Source: Ottelia alismoides (taxonomy: Eukaryota > Streptophyta > Magnoliopsida > Alismatales > Hydrocharitaceae). Taken from it: a stretch of DNA of 64,000 nt. Location: assembly GCA_037367405.1 (NCBI GenBank), contig JAZKJV010000684.1, forward strand, positions 930,001 to 994,000, written 5' to 3'. Shown here one piece after another: positions 13,087 through 25,424 of the stretch; position 1 is the first letter of the stretch, and each line of letters begins with the position of its first letter. The position numbers and the translations under genes are program-made. The notes under the pieces were generated by a model. That model was not told the DNA's origin and did no database searches. It saw only the letters and a program-made list of their open reading frames with translations.

Positions 13087-13278
13087 CTATGATATAGATG
13101 ATCTACATACATCAATATGTATGAGATCTTGAATACCTCGACATCTAACACCATTCCCAGAGAAGGGTGTATTGGACATTTTACTTTGAATACAATATTC
13201 ACAAGTATGTAAGATTTGAAATTTTAGACATTCTAAAGTTTCATATCTTACTAGTCTATTGATCAAATCAACAGACAT
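13087..13278 (-). pseudogene. copia GAG-pre-integrase zinc-binding region and integrase start, element 1
   Basis: A 63-codon open stretch contains LINRLVRYETLECLKF, then C-E-Y-C-I-Q-S-K-M-S-N-T-P-F and later IQDLIHIDVCRSS. This matches the copia pattern R-L-V...C-x2-C-x-x-G-K-M-T-x-x-P-F...L-x-L-I-H-x-D-V-C-G-P-x-S. The Gly of the C-G-P is Arg here and the downstream integrase core (11 to 13 kb) is degenerate. Element 2 has the same domain with a frameshift just after the CxxC. Confidence 0.8.
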
Positions 13279-13820
13279 ATGTCCAAGACTTGATGCCAGA
13301 TCATTGTCAAATGATCTTCATCCTCCTATTGATCTTATAAGGTTTGATTTTCAGTATTAGAAATCTTAATGAATCATTCATTAATTTTCTAATTTTGTGG
13401 AGTCCACTAGATGTTAGATTACTATCTGAAATATATCCATCATAACTCTTTATGATAGTTCTATCTCAGAATTCATGTTTATTTCCAACATTTAGAAACA
13501 AACAATGAGGGTATTCTAATATCTAGGTCATAGAGACATTCTCTAAGACTAAGGGCTCTCCCACTGAGAATATGAAGTCCATCTATCCAACAGAGATTAT
13601 CACAACAATTGCACCAATATCCATGTAGATGACTATTAAACCTTAAGATCAAATTTCTAATCTTCTAGTATATATGTGCAACCAATTGCAAATGTCATTA
13701 GAAGATTGGGATACAATTGTCAGACTTTATCTTATGAAATAAGAAAGTCAGAGTCAATGATTATATGTAGATTATTTTGATGCTCTATCTGAGTCCTTCA
13801 CTAAGGGTTTTAGACAGACT

Positions 13821-13870
13821 TGATAGTCATACTATCAACACATCAACTTATTGCAGTATTGGCATTCATC
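13821..13870 (-). pseudogene. gag zinc-knuckle relic, element 1
   Basis: The minus strand gives C-Q-Y-C-N-K then L-M-C, two stop codons (TGA TAG), then YDYQVCLK. Intact copia gag has C-x2-C-N-K-x-G-H-W-K-R-N-C followed by a similar tail. The same TGATAG lies at the same place in element 2 (27118-27123), so the lesion is shared. Confidence 0.6.
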
Positions 13871-14874
13871 CAACTCTTTGGATGTCATATGGAAGTCACA
13901 GAAGTAGGTCAACTCTTTGACTTTCCTTCTTACTCGGGTCCGACCCATGCTTCCACTGTACTCTCTTAATCTATAAACAACCATTGCTTAAGACTAAGGA
14001 TCTCTTATGTTAAATTCAAAAGAATTCAATGTAAGAGCATTTCAACATTTATACATGCTTCATTAAATTCATACAATATGAATATTATGAAGCTTCATGA
14101 ATGACTAGAGTATAGATAATAGAATGATGACACTCATCATATCTTCATACATCTTAACTCTTAGAGACTTAGGTTCAGGTAGGTATTCAAACATTTTGAA
14201 TACATCATCTCTTTCGAGCCACCATTCTGCATAATGCAGAGAACCATGCCATTCATGATTAAATGTCCAGAGCACATATGTATGCCAAAATATCTTCTTT
14301 TATTTTATAAGGATTATCCGACAATTACGATCACCATCGACATGTCACTTCCAAAGTACACTCGATGAAAGATCAAGACTATAGAGACAAACAAACCCTA
14401 AGGTGATGTCTTATTGTCTTATTTAATTGCCCTTCCTCATTATGTTGAGGGGACTTGCACACTGCAACCACATACATTATGTGTCCAATTGCAAGTACAA
14501 TATCTGGATCATGAGTCCAATCCAAGATATTTTTACTGGTTATCATTGAGTATAACATTGAGTGGGTTTAATGAAGGATTATCTGAAATAAGAAATTTGC
14601 ATAAGGGTATATATTATATATATACATATTTTACTTTGATTTAGGAATTTTTATATCAAAGTTGTCTTGCCTTGTCAACACTGAAAGTTCATTCCCTTAA
14701 TCACTTTCAATGTAAGAGATATTCTTACCATTATATCTCTAGCAAGATCTGGGATCTCCTTTCCTATCTTCGTTGCATCCCAATAATATGAGAACCTACA
14801 ACTCGGATAAAAAGAAGCGGGAACACATTCCGCCTTGCAAGTCCAACTTGCATCTCCCAATTCGGTCTTTAACA

Positions 14875-15545
14875 CCCGGGCCCACCACCCCTAAGATGAT
14901 GTTGACCCGTCATTAATTGAACCAACCGTCAACAGGCTTAATACTCGCTATACGCAATCCAATATCGCCCCAATAATATGAGGACCCGATATTGGGGTCA
15001 CTACGTATACGGCCTTACTTTTTCGAGAAGCAAAGAACCCGATCCAATTAAATCATGCACAGGATCTGTCACTTCGGACAGGCGTCTCCCATACACAACA
15101 ACTGGCGACGAAATCCTTTGCCTTGACGGGAGACCATGGATGTCACTTATGTGATCCTCCACCTCATATTCAAATTGTAATTAATTATTGTGAATCATAT
15201 TCACATAATTAATTCTTCCAAGGGAAATACACATCTATTCAAAATAGAGTGTTTATTGGATATAATTAATTTAATCATATTAAATTAATCATTAATCCAA
15301 TCATCAATCAACAAACATGTCTTTTACTTGAATAGTAGGTATATACGCAAAGTACGTATTATTCGAATTTTAATAATTAGAAAAATATATATTGTCTGTC
15401 TCCGGTATTATACAGTCCCTACCCGCTGTCATGGCCAGTACCGACGAGAGTGGGACGGACCACATACGATGCAACCCGCGACCCCAATGCTCTCCGACTA
15501 GGCACCACATCCGCCTCGGGAAAGGATAATACCAGATTGACCATC
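14875..15545 (-). other. GC-rich non-coding island between PBS and gag relic, element 1
   Basis: The stretch is markedly richer in G+C than the AT-rich flanks, with phrases such as 'acccgggcccaccacccctaag' split across 14872-14893 and 'cgaggcgg'-type sequence on the minus strand near 15520. The homologous stretch in element 2 is 25425-26175. No reading frame is kept between the two copies. The 61-codon frame at 15450-15635 appears to be chance. Confidence 0.6.
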
Positions 15546-16367
15546 ATGTACTTTGAGATGTTCATCGGTTTTTCAACCGAAATTATACCATATAATATAA
15601 ATCAAAACATTTTTGATTATAAGGAGATTTGCTAGACAAATCCTCAATCCTATTCAAGCAAAAGGGTTTTCATGTAAAAGTTGTCCTACAACAATTGTAG
15701 GATAAACTATGGTTTTCATGAAGGCAATGTTTGTTGATGAACCAATGATCAAGATCTAATATCTCATCATTGTGGTTTAGGCAAGTGTCATTCAATGAAA
15801 TAATTATCTCTTTAAATATTTCACAAATATTTATCACTAATTATTCCAGAAAATTAACAATTAATTTTCATCATGATAATTGAATGACATATCACAAGGT
15901 TCAAGATCAAAATTGTTAATTTCCAGCAGTGACCCCCAATCACTAAAATTAACTTATCTTGATCAATTTAAATCCAAAAAATGCAAACTCAGTTTCCAAA
16001 GATTGCCTATTTGATTTATTAAAGAAGCCAAGTGATAATTCACGCATTTCAAGGCGGATTAAAACCGTAATCATCTCATTAATTACGTTCAAATCCGCAG
16101 TTCCCGCAACAGTGAATATAGTCATATTCAAAAAGTCATATCTTGAGCAAATAAAGTCCAAATTTAGTAAACTCAAGTCCTATGGTTTCCTTGTTTAATG
16201 GGGAACAAAATCCAATTGAAAAATTCGTGTTTAAACATTTTAAACAGTGCCGAAAATATTCAATTAGACAGAGGTGCGAAAATTGAAATGCAGTAAAAAT
16301 TTCGCAACCCTTTCAAGAACCAAATCGTCTAAGGTCTATGGATCATATCCAAACCCTTATTCAACCT

Positions 16368-16380
16368 GGCTCTGATACCA
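16368..16380 (-). other. Primer binding site (initiator tRNA-Met) of element 1
   Basis: The minus strand reads TGGTATCAGAGCC, complementary to the 3' end of plant initiator tRNA-Met, two bases after the 5' LTR end. Confidence 0.95.
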
Positions 16381-16382
16381 CT

Positions 16383-16881
16383 TGAAAGATATTGTGAATC
16401 CTCAAGCGCATCACGGAAGCGTGTCGATCGCATCGTATGCAATTGGAGCAACTAGTCGCACTAGTTGCTAGAAGCAGCGGAAATTAAAATTTTTTAACTT
16501 TAAAGATGAAACCACATGATCACGAGAACACTTCTCGGATCGTTTCATCAAACCACAAAGTATAAGGAATACCTCTTGAAGCGTGGTTGTGATCGTGAGA
16601 TCCCAAAGTAGAGATCCTCCTATCTTAAGTCCGATCCACGAAGAACGCACTTGCGGGCGCGATGATGAGTCACGTTCCTTCCCGCAATCCTCGATGAAGA
16701 TCCAAGCGATGGCTCCGCCGATTTCGTCAAACGAAATCCGTCGTCTTCCTTTAGAGTAAGAAACTCCAAAGAAGAAGGAGATCCTCGAGTCGTCGAAGAA
16801 GAAGCCGAGAGTCTCTCCTTTCTCAACACAAAGTGGACGGTCACTTAATGGAGAAGAGAAAGAGAGAGAGAGGGCGAGAAT

Positions 16882-16920
<39 letters not shown>

Positions 16921-18878
16921 GTCACCTTGTACAACTCTTAATGATGTACCTTGGAGAGGCTACCCTAGCCCTCCTTTTATATACTAGTTTAGGATCCAAT
17001 GGATCTCAATCCATGGGACACATGGATCCAAGGGATATGCTTGGTCCATGATAAATCAATGGCTATGATTTGTTGTTGATTAAAAAGCAACAACATCAAT
17101 TTAACTAAGAGATAATATGATAAATCAAATGGAGCTAACCAACCTCCTAAAAAGGGGGGGCGTCACCCATGAACCATTCATGGGTGACGCCACCTCTAGA
17201 GGTGGTTATTTGCTCCATTTTATTTATCTTATTATTCCTTAATTAATTACAATAAATATTCACCAAAATAATTCCAAATTAATTTGTGAATATTTCAATC
17301 ATGCCATTGAATATTGTGTGAATCATATTCACAACCCAAACTAGTTAGTAAATCGCATTTCCAATTAATTAACAAATGTGAATCCAATCCACATTATTAA
17401 TTAACAAATGCTATTTACATAAATTCTCTCTCATACATATGTATATTATAAATCATATTTATAACACACATATATCATGGATAGTGTTATCCACATTCTC
17501 TTAATCTTTGATAATTAAATCTCATTTAATTATCTTAGATAATCATTTTCTCAATACGAATCATATTCATATTTAAGCTTGATAATTAAATCACATTTAA
17601 TCATCAAGTCCTTGCTTGGATATTTCATCAAAAGAATTATTCTTGAACCCTTTCAAGAATAATGTGCTTTCTCCGCAGATACTTGGAGATAAGGACAGGG
17701 CGATTGTATTGTTCCACGTATAGTGACTTGGATGTTGAGATCTCATCTCAAATCCAGATCTTACGGACCTCCCACAGATGCTTGATTAAATCAACACCGC
17801 AAATCCAATCTTCTCATTGGATCTGAATCTCATTCAGACCAATGTCCAATACTTGGACTAAGATCGGATTGCTTATCTACTGAAAGGAGTCACTAAAATC
17901 CAGACCTGTTTCATCACTCCCTCGGAATGGAAGCGTCATGGATATACAATCGTTTATGATCACATCACCATTCAGGTATTCCCAATACCTGTACATCCTG
18001 CATACTGGAAGACCCATGACTCAACCCGAAGATCAAGATCTATTTTATACTGTCTTCTTCAAGGTTTTATCAATAAGTTTCTCATTTGATCATTGGGATT
18101 TGGTATCGATCATATACTTTCCAAAAGCATATATCATACCTAGGTCTTGATCATATACTTTCCAAAAGTATATATCAAACCTACAAATTCAGTCAAGCTT
18201 CCAAAGCGAGACGACCGTGCACGGAATTTGATTCTTCCCAATATCTCATGAGTGAGCTCATGTCTTCCGGTTCAGTAATGAACCTGTATGATCCCTTTGA
18301 GAGATCGTATTACTCATATGCCCTTACATGCACACCAGTGCGCCGGTGTATAGACCTTGGTTAGGTCATCAACCTATTGGTCTGTCAAATGTACACACTC
18401 AGACATATAGCAATACATCTGTCTCCGGTCAGAGGATGCGTGCCTATGCTGTGACAGCATTCAACATAGGACTGGTTATCTCGATCTCGTTAAGTCAACT
18501 CTTTGACTTAACTAATCTGACACCTCCGAATCTCTATTCCTATGCAGAGGACCTGCATCAAGAGGTCGGTCAGATATCAGCCTATGTGAGAAAGGATTGC
18601 CATCTCCTACTCAGGCTGGAGATCACATCTTAACAATCATTTGACGGTGCTTGATGAGTCCTCAATCTAACCCTTTAGATATTCATCCAAACACCAGCCT
18701 CTATGATTCAATAATTGAATCAACAGCTGTATGATCATTAAGACAGCCATGGTACATAACCCTAATTGTACAGAGGGACCTATTATGCAAATTATTTATT
18801 CTTCATTTCAGATCAGGGAATGATATTTGCAATAACATTTATTGCATAATGGCTCGCCGTGGGCTCACATGTCCAACA
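16383..18878 (-). repeat. Element 1 5' LTR (2496 bp)
   Basis: It starts TGAAAGATATTG next to the PBS and ends TGTCCAACA before target duplication GACAT. It is near-identical to 8485-10974; the differences I saw include t/c at the 'tcaata(t/c)gaatc' site, a/c near 'ttcatcac', g/t in 'ccag(c/t)gcgcc' and a longer AG run to 16919. It carries the same TATA box and hairpin. Confidence 0.93.
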
Positions 18879-18883
18879 GACAT
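18879..18883. repeat. Target site duplication, right, GACAT
   Basis: Exact copy of 8480-8484. Confidence 0.9.
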
Positions 18884-20165
18884 GACATGTTGCATTAAGT
18901 AAACATGAAGATACGCATTTTTTGCTTGATTTTTATCATGCAAAGAGATGCAATTAAATGCAATGCAAGTTCTAATGCAAAAATGCTCGAATTATACAAA
19001 ATATTTGAGCAATAATCATTAATAAATTTTGGGTTCAAATTACGAATCTAATCCAACTAATGAAATAATACAAGGCATAAAGGCATTATATATGTGATAC
19101 TTTACTTCTAAAATAATCCATCAAAAATTAGGTGTAAAAACAGAGATTAAGCATGCCATTACAGAGATCATAAAATTAGCTTCAAAACAAGACTGAAATC
19201 AATTGAATTGGACTTCATATGCTCAACATATGTATAAAAGAGTCCAAGGGAAAAACTACAAGAAAACATGAAAGATAACTAGCAAATAAGTCCTTGGGAG
19301 GGACTAAAATGCAAATAAAATAGGCGTGAGGCCTTCCCTATAAATTACCCACACACATGGGGGTATTTTTATAATTATTAAAGCCCGTAAGGGGTCGATT
19401 GAAAATTCCCCAGATGTGCATGGGTTGCATGTGGTTTCTGGACCTATTTGCAATTTAGAGAACTCGACGGGGCCTCCATGCAATTTTTCTAGACCGCACA
19501 TGTTTTGGGCACGTGAGGCCAGGCTCGGATGGCGATGGAGGCTCGGGGCTGCTTCAGCTAATGGCTCGGGCTCGTATGCAGGCTCGGCTGGCTCGAGAGA
19601 AGCTCGGGTGCTCCGAGCCTAAAGGCACGGGGAAGAGGCTCGGAGCAGACACGTGGCGCCTGTGGGCCATCCGATCAAATAGATCAGACGATCGTTGTAT
19701 CTCCTGAGGTATGGCGATGTGGCTTGTTGTGATCCGTCCGATCAAGATGATCGGACAGTACCTGTACGTCAAGTTCTTCGACTCCGCCGCCTCCTGTGGC
19801 GGAGTTGGTTGTGCTCCGTCGAAGATTCTGCAACTCTAGCTCTGACCCAATAGGCCTCCCCGAAGCTTCCTGAGTGAACGTAGATGAATCTGGAGGTCCA
19901 GGGAGGATGCTGGCCATTTTGGAAGAGGCCTTCGATGCCTTTATGTCAGAGATGGCACCCGTGAAAGCTCCTCTGACCAAGGCTCCGACCAATGAGCATA
20001 TGCACCTGCATACATTAGTATCTAGCCGAAGCGTGCAAAGTGGGTGTGGAGTGAGTGGAATGGTGGGCTGCGGATGATGAGATATGGAGCCCGGTGGTCT
20101 TTTCCTCCGACAGAGCGAAGGTGAAGGTGGCGGAGGTGGTCGAGGTTGTGGAGAAGGGGGTTCGA

Positions 20166-20823
20166 GAAAAAGCCATGTAGTCGATAAAAATCATGATCTA
20201 GACTACACGAGAAAACATGCAGCGTCTTAGCAATATTTGTGAAAACTTAGTCTGAATTGAACACCAAAATCTGATATATGCAAGTCGATTGAAAACCGCA
20301 CCTAACATGCTTCTATTAACGGGGATAAATATCTTTTAGTTTGGTTAAGTTAAAAGATGTTTATGTGCGTCTATTATTTAAAGTGTGTCCTACCTACGAG
20401 CAAGCACATAAAATAAAAATGTGAAAGAAACTCGAAGAGCCACGTGCCTGGTCCTAGGTTGACACTCAAGTGGGGACCATCCCCACACAAACCACATATA
20501 AGTCGTTCATTTACAAGCACGAGTCTTCGATCGAAGACCGTTGTAAAGACGATTATTACATGCATCAGAAATAAAAATGCAAGTCATTTTTTTCTCGATT
20601 TCTCTCCAAAACTGCTTCTGTGGCTCCTCACACTGGGGAAACACCTGCTCCTCTCCTCCTTGAACGTCAAGGGCCCTACCACAAAGCAAATGTTAGATAT
20701 CCATTGAAATATTTTAATAATGCAAGACCACATGAACAAATTGACCTACGAATTAAAAACAAACACTTAATTAAATAAATAAAAATCTAAAAAAATAAGT
20801 CGTGTCCCCGACAATGGCGCCAT
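20166..20823 (-). mobile_element. Short internal region of the minus-strand gypsy element
   Basis: The only sequence between gypsy LTR copy 1 and copy 2. It contains A-rich leader-like DNA and no recognisable gag or pol; small frames at 20374-20707 overlap on both strands and are not credible. The PBS lies at its right end. An internal deletion that also removed the U3 end of LTR copy 1 would explain it. Confidence 0.55.
20803..20822 (-). other. Primer binding site of the minus-strand gypsy element
   Basis: The minus strand reads TGGCGCCATTGTCGGGGACA, a close match to the TGGCGCCGTTGCCGGGGA class. The LTR start TGATAAACCC follows at 20824. Confidence 0.8.
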
Positions 20824-21954
20824 TGATAAACCCGAAATTCAGCCCTTTAATAGTGTAAAATTAACACTTCCAATGTCATTGCAGTCGGACTAAATTGGAT
20901 CTATCAAAGACCGTTTAATAAATTAAAAATCAAATCAAATGATCAAATTTATATTTTACTTGGGAAAGCCCTAGGTCGAACTCAGGGACCGAGCCTCTTT
21001 CGTATAATTTAGACTATTATTATTTACATTAAGTGTTGGATTAATGAAGCATAGGTCAATGATGCATGAAGACATGACAAGTTGCATTAAGTAAACATGA
21101 AAATATGCATTTTTTACTTGATTTTTATCATGCAAAGAGATGCAATTAAATGCAGTGCAAGTTCTAATGCAAAAATGCCCGAATTATACAAAATATTTGA
21201 GCAATAATCATTAATCAATTCGTGTTAAAATTATTAATCTAATCCATTTAACGAAATAATACAAGGCATAAAAGGCATTATATATGTGACACTTTGCTAT
21301 TAAAATAATCCATCAAAAATAACAGTGTCAAAACAGAGATTAAGCATGTCATTACAAAGATAATAAAATTAGCTTCAAAATAAGACTAAAATCAATTGAA
21401 TCAGACTTCACATCTCAAGATATCAATAAAAGCGTCCAAGGGCAAAACTGCAAGAAAACATGAAAGATAACTAGCAAATAGGTCCCTTGGAGGGACTAAA
21501 ATGCAAATATAATATGCACGAGGCCTTTCCTGTAAATTACCCACACATGCGGGGGTATTTTTGCAATTATTAAAACCCATAGGGGGTCGGTTGAAAACTA
21601 CTCTAGGCATGCATGGATCGCTGGTTTCTAGACCTATTTGCAATTTGGAGAAGTCGATAGGTCCTTAATGCAATTTTTCCAGAGCGCACACGTGAGGCCA
21701 GGCTCGATGGCGATGGAGGCTCGGGGCTGCTTCGGCTAGAGACTCGGGTTCGGATGCAGGCTCGGCTAGCTCGGGAGAAGCTCGGGGGCTCCGAGCCTAA
21801 AGGCACGGGGAAGAGGCTCGGAGCAGACACGTGGGTGCCCATGGGTCGTCCAATCAAAGAGATCAGACGACCGATGTAGCTCTTGAGGGATGGCGATGTG
21901 GCATGACGTGATCCGTCCGATCGAGATGATCATATGGTACCGGTACGTCGAGTT

Positions 21955-21959
21955 CTTCG
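21955..21959. repeat. Target site duplication, left, CTTCG
   Basis: CTTCG here and at 32477-32481. Gypsy LTR copy 1 has the uninterrupted sequence agttcttcgactccgc at 19770-19785. Confidence 0.9.
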
Positions 21960-23629
21960 TGTTGGAAATGCGAGCCCACGGCGAGCCATTATGCAATAAA
22001 TGTTATTGCACATATCATTCCCTGATCTGAAATGAAGAATGAATAATTTGTATAATAGGTCCCTTAGTACAATTAGGGTTATGTACCATGGCCATCTTAA
22101 TAATCATACAGCTGTTGATTCAACTATTGAATCATAGAGGTTGGTGCTTGGATGAATATCTAAAGAGTTAGATTGAGGACTCATCAAGCACCGTCAAATG
22201 ATTACTAAGAGATGATCTCCAGCCTGAGTAGGAGATGGCAATCCTATCTCTGAAGGCTGATATTTGACCGACCTCTTGATGCAGGTCCTCTGCATAGGAA
22301 TAGAGATTCGGAGGTGTCAGATTAGTTAGGTCAAAGAGTTGACTTAACGAGATCGAGATAACCAAAGTCCTATATCATATGCTGTCATGATATAGGCACG
22401 CATCCTCTGACCGGAGACAGATGTGTTACTATATGTCTGAGTGTGTACATTTGGCAGACCAATAGGTTGATGACCTAATCAAGGTCTATACACCGGCGCG
22501 CTGGTGTGCATATAAGGGCATATGAGTAATACGATCTCTCAAAGGGATCATACAGGTTCAGTTACTGAACCGGAAGACATGAGCTCACTCATGAGATATT
22601 GGGATGAATCAAATTCCATGCGCATGGTCGTCTCGCTTTGGAAGCTTGACTGAATTTGTAGGTTTGATATATACTTTTAGTATATGATCAAGACCTAGGT
22701 ATGATATACACTTTTGGAAAGTGAATGATCGATACCAACTCCCAATGATCGAATGAGAAACTTATTGATAAAACCATGAAGTAGACAGTATAAAGTTGAT
22801 CCGATACTTCGGGTTTAGTCTGAGTCTTCCAGTATGCAGGATGTGCAGGTATTGGGAATACCTGAGGGTGATTTGATCATAAACGATTGTATAACCATGA
22901 CGCTTCCATTCCTAGGGAGTGATGAAACGGGTCTGGATTTTAGTGACTCCTCTCAGTAGAGAAGTGATCTGATCTTGGTCCAAGTGTTGGACATTGATCT
23001 GAATGTGATTCAGATACAATGAGAAGATTAGATTTACGGTCTTGATTTAATCAAGCATCTATGGGAGGCCCGCGATCTGGATTTGAGATATGATCTCAAT
23101 ATCCATGTCACTATACGTGGAACAATACAATCGCCCTGTCCTTATCTCCAAGTATCTGAGGAGAAATAGCATTGTTCTTAAATGGTTTAAGAACAATTCC
23201 ATAAGATCTAAGCAAAGAGAATTTGATAATTAAAAGTGTTTTAATTATCATGATGTATGAGAAATTATCCAATATGATTAAATGTGATTTAATTAGTTTG
23301 GATAAGAATAATGTGGATAGAGATATCCAATTATTCATGATATATTATAAAAGTGATTTATAATGTATTAGAGAGAGTTAATATGTGTTGATTAATTATG
23401 ATGTGTATTGGATACACATTGTGTAATTAATTAACAATATGAATTACATGTTGTTTTGGGTTGTGAATATGATTCACAATTTTTCCATGGCAAGATTGCA
23501 ATATTCTCAAAGATAATTGTGAATTATTTTTTGAGAAATAAAACCCAAATAATTTTGTTGCAAATAAATAAGAGAGATTACATGGAGATTTGCAATCTCA
23601 TGGAGATTACAATCTCCATGCAATCTCAT

Positions 23630-23668
23630 GGGCGGCACACCTTTCCTATATGGAAAGGGTGTGCGCCC
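23630..23668. other. Hairpin in LTR U3 (element 2)
   Basis: GGGCGGCACACCTTTCC pairs with GGAAAGGGTGTGCGCCC around a short loop, with two single-base bulges. A copy lies at 31651-31689. Neighbouring inverted pairs (CATGGAGAT/ATCTCCATG) stand on both sides at about 23600-23622 and 23679-23703. Confidence 0.88.
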
Positions 23669-23884
23669 ACTTGGAAGGCACATGGAGATGAAATCTCCAT
23701 GTGTCTTCTCTCCTTATTTGTTGGGTTGATTTAGGAATGAATTATATTTGATTTTGTCAAATATATTTTAACCTAAATTTGTTGCTTTTGACAACAACAA
23801 TCTTAGCCATTGGATGAACATAAATCAATCTCATCCATTGATTCTATGTGTCCCATGGATTGAGATCCATGGATCTCAAAACCC

Positions 23885-23892
23885 TATAAATA
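23885..23892 (+). promoter_or_regulatory. TATA box in element 2 LTR
   Basis: TATAAATA within accctataaatagagagg, repeated at 31906-31913. The CT-rich leader begins about 50 bases downstream. Confidence 0.75.
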
Positions 23893-24457
23893 GAGAGGCA
23901 TACTTGGCTCTCTCTTTACACATGCTATTGTAGCACAAACTCTCTCTCTCTTTCTCATATACACGACAGCCCTTCTCTCCCTCTCTTCTTGGTGGCCGTC
24001 CACCTTGGTGGAGAGAAACGTCGACGCCCGCGCCATCGTGCTGCCGCTTCGACTCTCTGCGGTTCTTTGTCTTCTTGGAGTGCTTCACTCACGAAGGAGA
24101 CGTTTGATCTCGTGCGACGAGATCAGGAGCAACCGCGCTTGGATCAACTTGGATTGCGAGGACACCGCGACTCATCTCCGCGCTCGCAAGCCGTTACTCC
24201 GACGATCGGACTTGAGACAGGAGGTCTCTTTTTGTAGAGACTCGATCAACCACGCTTCAAGAGGTATTGCATTATACTTGATGTGGTTATAGATGAAACG
24301 ATTTGAGAATGGTTCTCGGATCATGTGGTTTCATCGGTTTAAAAATTTTAAAATTCCGCTGCTCCGAACAACTAGTATGACTAGTCGTTCTTCGTCGTAT
24401 TCGATACGACGATCACGCTTCCGTGATGCGCTTGAGGATTTCCCCATTTCCTTCAAG

Positions 24458-24470
24458 TGGTATCAGAGCC
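24458..24470 (+). other. Primer binding site (initiator tRNA-Met) of element 2
   Basis: TGGTATCAGAGCC two bases after the LTR end. Confidence 0.95.
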
Positions 24471-24940
24471 TTAGGTCGACGGTTTCGAATATGATTCGAA
24501 AAACCGAGGACGACTTGGGTTCGTTAAGGTCGCGAAAGTTTTTATCGCATTTGATTTCGCAGATCTGTTTAGTAAATAAATTCGGCACTGTTTAAATTGT
24601 TTAAACACGAATTTAATACTTGGATTTTGTTCCCCATTAAATAAGGAAACCATAGGATCTGAGTTTACAGAAATCGGATTTCGTATGCTCTAGATATGGT
24701 TGTTTTAATGAACATTGTATGCACTGTTGCGGGAACTGGTGGATCTGAACGTGATTAAAATGTTAATTACTGTTTAGACTTGCCTCGAAATGCGTGTAAC
24801 ATCACTTGGATTCTGTTCTAAATCAAATTAGCAATCTATGAAAATTGACTTTGTCTAATTTGGATTTAATATGATTGAGATATGCTAATTTTAGTAAGAA
24901 GGGGTCACTGCTGAAATTACAGTCCTAATCAAGAACCAAG

Positions 24941-25300
24941 TGATTGTCAATTAGTGAAATTAATTGTTAATTTCGTGAAATAATCATGAAAAATATTTGT
25001 GAAATATTTGAAGATGATTATTTACATAATTGACTTGGCCTCATCCAATTAATTGATTAGATTTGATCTAAATCTTAATTGGAAACACATTCATCAAACT
25101 TAATGTTTGATTGGTGATTGTCATTTAATCATTTAGTGAAATTAAATTGTTTAATTTCCTAGAATAATTGTGCATAAATATTTGTGAAATATTTGATGAT
25201 AATTATTCCCTTAAATGACATTGCCTTATCCAATAATTGATTAAGATATGATCTAAATCATAATTGGAAACCACAATCTTTCAAACTTGATGCTTGAATA
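24941..25300 (+). repeat. Tandem duplication of about 174 bp inside element 2
   Basis: Units start at 24941 and 25115 (both tgattgtca...), each with 'agtgaaatt', 'aaatatttgtgaaatattt' and 'gatctaaatc' in the same order. The units are diverged. Element 1 has one unit in the matching place (about 15780-15930), which accounts for most of the 117-bp difference in internal length. Confidence 0.7.
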
Positions 25301-25424
25301 GGATTTGGGAATTTGTCTAGCAAATTTCCTTATATCAAAAATGTTTTGATTATTACTATATGGTACAATTTCGGTTGAAGAACCGATGATCATCTCAAGT
25401 ACAAATTAATCAATTTGGCATTAT

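Larger units (their letters stand above)
8485..18878 (-). mobile_element. Full-length Ty1/copia-type LTR retrotransposon, element 1 (non-autonomous)
   Basis: The element is 10,394 bp on the minus strand with two nearly identical LTRs (8485-10974 and 16383-18878), an initiator-Met PBS at 16368-16380, a polypurine tract at 10975-10986 and a 5-bp target duplication GACAT. In coding order the internal region holds only relics: a gag zinc knuckle (13821-13870), a zinc-binding/integrase piece (13087-13278) and an RVT_2-type reverse transcriptase (12300-11446). PBS to knuckle spans about 2.5 kb, with a GC-rich island. All coding parts are broken, and the reverse transcriptase lacks its Val-Asp-Asp. 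The order integrase before reverse transcriptase identifies the copia superfamily. Confidence 0.92.
8231..20165 (-). repeat. Minus-strand gypsy LTR copy 1, interrupted by copia element 1
   Basis: The LTR is in two parts, 8231-8484 and 18884-about 20165. Its first 250 bases (TGTTAAACCCGAAATCCAGC onward) match 20824-21075, and the second part matches 21075-21959 plus 32482-about 32870. It is therefore a paralogue of LTR copy 2 at perhaps 90% identity by eye. Similarity stops near 20165 while copy 2 runs on, so copy 1 is truncated at its U3 end. A GC-rich stretch rich in 'ggctcgg' lies at 19500-19650. Frames at 19416-20077 lie within it and are not convincing genes. Confidence 0.65.
21960..24455 (+). 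repeat. Element 2 5' LTR (2496 bp)
   Basis: It runs TGTTGGAAATGCG to CCTTCA. By eye it differs from the 3' LTR at about seven positions (e.g. gatat(t/c)tgacc, catatg(c/t)tgtc, aactcc(c/t)aatg, cgaca(g/a)ccc, gattt(g/a)agaa). It has TATAAATA at 23885-23892 and a hairpin at 23630-23668. Frames at 23876-24595 lie in the R/U5 leader. Confidence 0.93.
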
